A stretch of 9,665 bases of DNA, taken from Candidatus Sumerlaeota bacterium (lineage in GTDB: Bacteria > Sumerlaeota > Sumerlaeia > MWCT01 > JAGHBZ01). Shown here piece by piece: positions 5,951-9,665 of this stretch. How positions within the stretch are numbered: the stretch's first letter is position 1; each line of letters begins with the position of its first letter. The DNA lies in assembly GCA_021160705.1 (NCBI GenBank), contig JAGHBZ010000175.1:1-9665 (forward strand), given 5' to 3'. The notes beneath the pieces are model-generated. The model saw nothing but the letters and a program-made list of their open reading frames with translations, had not been told where the DNA came from and ran no database searches. The position numbers and the translations under genes were made by a program.

Positions 5951-7489
5951 ATGCAGGAAAAAATACAAAATTATGGTATATGTCCAAAGTGCGAAGAGGT
6001 TGTGCCAGTCAGGCACGTTGAGCAAGATGGACGGATGTATCTTTCGCACGAATGCCCCCAATGTGGGACTACCAATGTCCTTATCTCGTCAAATGCCCAG
6101 CGGTGGCGGTTTAAACGTGAACTTTGCAACTATAAAGGTGAAGCTGAGAAGACCTGTTCTCTACGGTGTCTTGAATGCAATCATGGAAAACCTCCATCTC
6201 TGGTCTTTCTGGACGTTACTAACTACTGCAATATGAATTGTCCGATTTGTTTAGCTAATATTCCTGCTATGGGATTTGTGTTCAATCCGCCGATGGAATA
6301 TTTTGATAAGGTCTTTCGCCACTTATCCACTCTAAACCCTAAACCTAAGATTGAGCTCTTTGGTGGGGAGCCAACGGTGCGCGATGACCTGATTGATATA
6401 ATAAATCTTGCTGCCTCCTATGGATTACAGGCACGAGTAGTAACTAACGGTATACGTCTGGAAGACGAAGAATACGCAAAAAAACTTCTCGCAACCGGAA
6501 CCCAGCTTATGTTTGCATTTGATGGAAGGAGTCCCAAGATTTATGAGAAACTTAGAAAAAATCCACGCGCCTATGAACAGAAATTAAGAGGTCTTGAAAA
6601 CGTCAGAAAATATCGCCGGTCAAAGATAACAATTATGTGTTGTGCAGGGCTACGGGTTAATGAGGAATATATTGGTGACCTGATTGACTTCTGCCATGAA
6701 GGACGGGACTATATCGCTGCATTAGACCTGATTCCTCTGGTTGAGACCTGGGGTCCTGACACAGTAGATGCGGGCGATACCACCATTGAAGATGTTGAAC
6801 GTATGGTGCGAGATGCCGTAAAGGGCGTGGAGTTTGTGCCTGCGGGTACTTTATGCAAATTCCAAACTTTTCTGGATAATTTTAATGTTGGACGTCTAAC
6901 CTTCGGTGGAGCCCATCCTAACTGTGAAAGTGTGACCGCCTTTATCTCTGATGGCACGAGGTATCGTCCAATTTCAGATTACCTGAAACGCCCTCTCACT
7001 GATGTTGTGATGGAGGCTCTGGACTTAGACCAGAAGTACGGAGAAAAAATTAAACGCTCTCTAATCTGCAAGGTGTTTGGTAAAACCGGACGTCGCATCA
7101 TCTTGCTCTTTGCGCTTCTGAATTTTATTCGCAGAAATGTCAAACTAAAGGCTGTGTTTGGTGATAAGGTGCTCACCAAATCCATCAGGATACTCTTCGG
7201 GATGATACGTGGCGAGAAAACAAAAACACTCTTCCGTAAATATACTCAATGTCAAAATATTCTCCGTGTCATTGTCCTGCCTTTTGAGGAACCGCGGTGT
7301 GTGGAAAGTGCCCGGGTGGTGGAGTGTCCTGCTTCTTTTGCCTATGAACATCCAGTAACTGGTGAAATTCGGCTGATGCCTGTCTGTACCTGGTCAATCT
7401 ACAAAAACTCCATACTTCGTGCTACCACTGAAAAATATGGAGTAGCAAAACACTCTGTACAGCTACAGGTACCGGAGCACCGAGTTTGA
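5951..7489 (+). CDS. Radical SAM protein of the Tes/MJ0619-like type
   Basis: This 512-residue radical SAM enzyme cleaves S-adenosylmethionine at a [4Fe-4S] cluster held by CX3CX2C (Cys93, 97, 100), with GGEP at 138-141. An N-terminal module has a Cys4 knuckle (Cys11, 14, 35, 38) in the context CPKC...DGRMYLSHECPQCG...LISS. A second Cys group follows at 59, 69, 73 and 76. The C-terminus has Cys450 and Cys459, then TGEIRLMPVCTW (470-481) with Cys479. This arrangement matches the family of archaeal tetraether lipid synthase (Tes) and pterin methyltransferase MJ0619. By family knowledge these carry extra Fe-S clusters and a rubredoxin-like iron. Residues about 367-430 are strongly basic with a hydrophobic run (RRIILLFALLNFIRR), suggesting membrane contact. 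The substrate is unknown: C-C bond formation on lipid chains, or methylation, are the family precedents. The class V aminotransferase gene follows by 27 bp, and probably forms an operon with it. Family call confident, reaction not. Confidence 0.82.
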   Translation: MQEKIQNYGICPKCEEVVPVRHVEQDGRMYLSHECPQCGTTNVLISSNAQRWRFKRELCNYKGEAEKTCSLRCLECNHGKPPSLVFLDVTNYCNMNCPICLANIPAMGFVFNPPMEYFDKVFRHLSTLNPKPKIELFGGEPTVRDDLIDIINLAASYGLQARVVTNGIRLEDEEYAKKLLATGTQLMFAFDGRSPKIYEKLRKNPRAYEQKLRGLENVRKYRRSKITIMCCAGLRVNEEYIGDLIDFCHEGRDYIAALDLIPLVETWGPDTVDAGDTTIEDVERMVRDAVKGVEFVPAGTLCKFQTFLDNFNVGRLTFGGAHPNCESVTAFISDGTRYRPISDYLKRPLTDVVMEALDLDQKYGEKIKRSLICKVFGKTGRRIILLFALLNFIRRNVKLKAVFGDKVLTKSIRILFGMIRGEKTKTLFRKYTQCQNILRVIVLPFEEPRCVESARVVECPASFAYEHPVTGEIRLMPVCTWSIYKNSILRATTEKYGVAKHSVQLQVPEHRV

Positions 7490-7516
7490 CCGATTGTATG
7501 CTTTCAGAGAGTATCA

Positions 7517-8941
7517 ATGAGAACTCCAACTTCTGATATACGTGGTTTATTTGTAGGTGTTGAGCAGCAGGTGCCCCTGCTTGACGGAACCACTCACGTT
7601 TATGTTAATTTTGATAATGCGGCGACTACCCCGCCATTTCGTGCTGTAGTGGATGCAGTTGAGCAGATGTTTCCCTATTATGCTGGTGTACATCGTGGAA
7701 CCGGGTTCAAATCAATGCTCTCCACTTATCTATACGAACAGGCTCGTCTGAAGGTTGCTGAGTTTGTGGGAGCCGACCCAAGTAAGTATGTGGTCATATT
7801 TACACGGAATACCACTGACTCAATCAACAAACTCTGCCATCATCTACCCTTGAAACCAGATGAACTTGTCCTGACTACTGTTATGGAACATCACTCAAAT
7901 TTGCTTCCCTGGTGGATACGTGGACAGGTGGATTATGTGCTTGCCACCACGAAGTATGGAGCACCAGAGATAGAAGCCCTGAAGAAAAAACTTGAAGAAC
8001 ATAAAGGCAAAGTAAAATTAGTCGCGCTGTGTGGTGCATCAAACGTTACAGGGTATATCCCACCGATTCGCCAGGTCGCTCGACTGGCGCATCAGTATGG
8101 TGCAATGCTACTCGTGGATGCCGCTCAACTCGTTGCACACCGCAAGATTACTATGCAGAGCCCTGATGAAGAGGAGGCAATTGACTTTCTTGCGTTCAGT
8201 GCACACAAAATGTACGCACCATTTGGCACGGGTGTCCTGGTCGGTCCAAAAGAGTTTTTCCGCCAAAAACCCCCGGACGTGGTTGGTGGTGGTACGGTAG
8301 AACTTGTTACACTTAATCAGGTGGAATGGACTGAACCACCAGAAAAAGAAGAGGCTGGCACGCCAAACCTCCCCGGTGTGGTCGCACTGAGCAGGTCTAT
8401 TGAGATATTATCGGAGATTGGATTCGACTACATCCAGGAGCACGAACGACATCTCACCAGCTATATGCTTAAACGTCTGGCTGAAATCCCTGAAGTCATC
8501 ATTCATAGCGACCCGAATCCGCAGATGTCGGAGAATCGTGTTGGAGTTATCCCTATTAACGTTAAAGGAATAGAGCATAGCCTGCTGGCAGCTATACTTG
8601 GGTTTGAATGGGGTATCGGCGTCCGACACGGCTGTTTCTGTGCTCATCCTTACATAATGCACCTGTTTAACATCCATCCTGACGAGGTACAGCCATACCT
8701 TGAGCAGATTCGACGTGGCGACCATCGGGGGTTGCCTGGATTTGTGAGAATTAGCTTTGCTCTCTATAACACCACTGAGGAAATTGACTACTTCATCTCT
8801 GCACTCAAGCAGATAATTCGGCAGGGTCCCCGGGCAAAATATGTGGTACAAACCCGTACCGGGGAGTATTTCCCTGAAGGGTTTGACTACGACTATTCAA
8901 CATATATTTCCTCCATCCTCTCCTCGCACCATTCGGGTTAA
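7517..8941 (+). CDS. Class V aminotransferase, SufS-like cysteine desulfurase
   Basis: This 474-residue PLP enzyme has the class V fold. FDNAATT lies at 32-38, MEHHSN (123-128) supplies the His that stacks on PLP, and VDAAQ (200-204) holds the Asp and Gln. SAHK (228-231) supplies the Schiff-base Lys231. RHGCFCAHP (370-378) aligns with the SufS active-site segment RxGHHCAQP, placing Cys375 at the persulfide-forming position and a second Cys at 373. Cysteine desulfurases convert cysteine to alanine and pass sulfur to Fe-S assembly or other acceptors. The protein is about 65 residues longer than typical SufS. The excess is partly a C-terminal tail (about 436-474, ending FDYDYSTYISS) and partly internal. 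The ribosome-binding site is weak (AGAGAG near 7506). Placement 27 bp after a multi-cluster radical SAM gene suggests sulfur supply to it, or action on a shared substrate. Isocysteine lyase or selenocysteine lyase activity cannot be excluded. Confidence 0.85.
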   Translation: MRTPTSDIRGLFVGVEQQVPLLDGTTHVYVNFDNAATTPPFRAVVDAVEQMFPYYAGVHRGTGFKSMLSTYLYEQARLKVAEFVGADPSKYVVIFTRNTTDSINKLCHHLPLKPDELVLTTVMEHHSNLLPWWIRGQVDYVLATTKYGAPEIEALKKKLEEHKGKVKLVALCGASNVTGYIPPIRQVARLAHQYGAMLLVDAAQLVAHRKITMQSPDEEEAIDFLAFSAHKMYAPFGTGVLVGPKEFFRQKPPDVVGGGTVELVTLNQVEWTEPPEKEEAGTPNLPGVVALSRSIEILSEIGFDYIQEHERHLTSYMLKRLAEIPEVIIHSDPNPQMSENRVGVIPINVKGIEHSLLAAILGFEWGIGVRHGCFCAHPYIMHLFNIHPDEVQPYLEQIRRGDHRGLPGFVRISFALYNTTEEIDYFISALKQIIRQGPRAKYVVQTRTGEYFPEGFDYDYSTYISSILSSHHSG

Positions 8942-8960
8942 ATAAACATCTCATTTTCTA

Positions 8961-8989
8961 TAGGGAATTTAACTCCCTAATGATTAGGG
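8961..8989 (+). other. Two mutually exclusive hairpins after the aminotransferase gene
   Basis: TAGGGA (8961-8966) pairs with TCCCTA (8974-8979) over a 7-nt loop. Alternatively CCCTAA (8975-8980) pairs with TTAGGG (8984-8989) over a 3-nt loop. The middle arm is shared, so only one can form. Neither is followed by a T-run, so a standard intrinsic terminator is not supported. It could be a transcript-end stabiliser or a switch between the PLP gene and the cytochrome gene. Confidence 0.4.
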
Positions 8990-9010
8990 TAACAAATGTG
9001 CAGAAAAATC

Positions 9011-9039
9011 TTGCATCATCGTTGTTAATGTTTTATTTA
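9011..9039 (+). promoter_or_regulatory. Weak candidate promoter before the cytochrome gene
   Basis: TTGCAT (9011-9016) and TATTTA (9034-9039) are separated by 17 bp, about 70 bp before the cytochrome start. The match is modest: 4 of 6 in the -35 and 3 of 6 in the -10. The 169-bp gap and change of function support a separate transcript here more than the boxes do. Confidence 0.22.
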
Positions 9040-9110
9040 AGCAGTAATTTTTAAAAGAGAGTTAGAAAACGTATATGTAAGTGTCCAGTTAATTCATAAT
9101 CCTTTTTCTA

Positions 9111-9635
9111 ATGAAGGCAACTTATAAATATATGCTGTTTGTCACTGGAGGTGCACTACTTGGCATACCGCTGTTCAGCCTGACATATTCAGTGATGGTG
9201 CGAACATCCTCACCGCAATTTTGTAGTACATGTCACGAGATTAAACCCGCGTATGAGAGCTGGTTGACCTCAACTCATCATTATAATAAATATGGTGTGG
9301 TGGCACGGTGTATGGATTGCCATCTTCCTTCTGCAGAAAATGTCTGGCAATTTTTTTACGGCAAAACTATACACGGCGCAAAAGATATAGCAGTGCATTT
9401 TCTAAGTACCAGAGCTTACGACCGAGAGAAAAATCGCCTGAAGGCATATCAGAACATTGATAATGCTAATTGTATGAAATGCCATTCAAATCTGATTTAT
9501 TCGCCAATGACACGAGGAGCAATGCTTGCCCACCGAACAGTGCTTTATCCTCGTCCGGGGTATGAGAAAAAATGTCTGGATTGCCACCAGAGTCTTGTCC
9601 ATACCCCTAATCCATTCTTTGAAAGAGGGAGCTAG
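9111..9635 (+). CDS. NapC/NirT/NrfH-family tetrahaem cytochrome c
   Basis: This 174-residue membrane-anchored cytochrome is expected to take electrons from the quinol pool and pass them to a periplasmic reductase or other multihaem partner. It has one N-terminal helix (about 8-28) that stays as an anchor. Four haem-binding motifs follow: CSTCH (38-42), CMDCH (67-71), CMKCH (121-125) and CLDCH (155-159). The spacing and the CMDCHLP context match the NrfH/NapC family, and the length is typical of NrfH. At the CxxCHxM position that gives the unusual methionine ligand of haem 1 in NrfH, this protein has CHEI. Met at +2 is therefore Ile44, and ligation must differ. The ATG at 9111 has no visible Shine-Dalgarno. 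An ATG at 9132 has AAGG 14 nt upstream but would lose Lys2 and Lys6, which suit the cytoplasmic end. The next gene starts 2 bp after the stop, which implies a functional pair. Confidence 0.9.
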   Translation: MKATYKYMLFVTGGALLGIPLFSLTYSVMVRTSSPQFCSTCHEIKPAYESWLTSTHHYNKYGVVARCMDCHLPSAENVWQFFYGKTIHGAKDIAVHFLSTRAYDREKNRLKAYQNIDNANCMKCHSNLIYSPMTRGAMLAHRTVLYPRPGYEKKCLDCHQSLVHTPNPFFERGS

Positions 9636-9637
9636 GA

Positions 9638-9665
9638 ATGATGAGAAAGATAGTCATTTTATTGG
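9638..9665 (+). CDS. Partial 5' end of the next gene, probably exported
   Basis: Only MMRKIVILL is visible before the window ends. The ATG at 9638 (or 9641) follows the cytochrome stop by 2 bp and has GAGGGAG (9625-9631) upstream as ribosome-binding site, so translational coupling is likely. The basic MRK followed by hydrophobic residues looks like the start of a signal peptide. In NrfH-type loci the gene after the anchor usually encodes the periplasmic multihaem partner, such as NrfA or a hydroxylamine-oxidoreductase-like octahaem protein. Nothing here identifies which. Confidence 0.65.

Noticed and set aside
6709..7351. Minus-strand frames inside the radical SAM gene
   Set aside because: They are short antisense shadows of a gene whose full reading frame is supported by Cys motifs at both ends.
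8408..8851. 147-residue minus-strand frame inside the aminotransferase gene
   Set aside because: It is antisense to conserved class V aminotransferase sequence including the active-site Cys loop, and has no domain signal of its own.

Overview
The window reads as a piece of chromosome from an uncultivated, probably anaerobic, Gram-negative-type bacterium with mid-range G+C. The evidence is a predicted lipoprotein with a lipobox, a membrane-anchored tetrahaem cytochrome c, a cysteine-rich radical SAM enzyme of a type common in anaerobes, and a secreted TPR protein. Nothing here fixes the phylum. A Planctomycetota/Brocadiales-like or similar candidate-phylum origin is only a guess from the haem and radical SAM content.

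Layout. The left half is on the minus strand. Reading in the direction of transcription, a full-length ComEC/Rec2 DNA-uptake channel (4977 to 2509) comes first. A 711-bp non-coding stretch follows, then an exported TPR-repeat protein (1797 to 64). The non-coding stretch is the most unusual DNA here. It holds 18 degenerate copies of TCGGTT at 8-10 bp spacing (2238-2394), three A/T tracts phased at one helical turn immediately beside the array (2194-2221), a C8 tract inside a small inverted repeat, and a 7+7 bp palindrome.

The right half is on the plus strand. After a 301-bp divergent promoter region come an unrecognised lipoprotein (5279-5860), a Tes/MJ0619-like radical SAM protein (5951-7489), a SufS-like class V aminotransferase/cysteine desulfurase (7517-8941, only 27 bp downstream), and an NrfH/NapC-type tetrahaem quinol-oxidising cytochrome (9111-9635). 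The start of one more, probably exported, protein begins 2 bp after the cytochrome stop and runs off the window.

How the genes may work together. The radical SAM and PLP enzymes are very likely co-transcribed. The PLP enzyme could supply sulfur for the several Fe-S sites of its neighbour, or act on the same substrate. The radical SAM protein has a family-typical N-terminal rubredoxin-like Cys4 knuckle, a CX3CX2C motif, and a C-terminal GEIRLMPVC segment. It also carries a very basic, hydrophobic insert that would suit a membrane or lipid substrate. The cytochrome and the truncated gene look like a separate respiratory pair: a quinol oxidase anchor and a periplasmic partner. The main candidates for an undescribed system are the radical SAM/PLP pair with its upstream lipoprotein, and the TCGGTT array.
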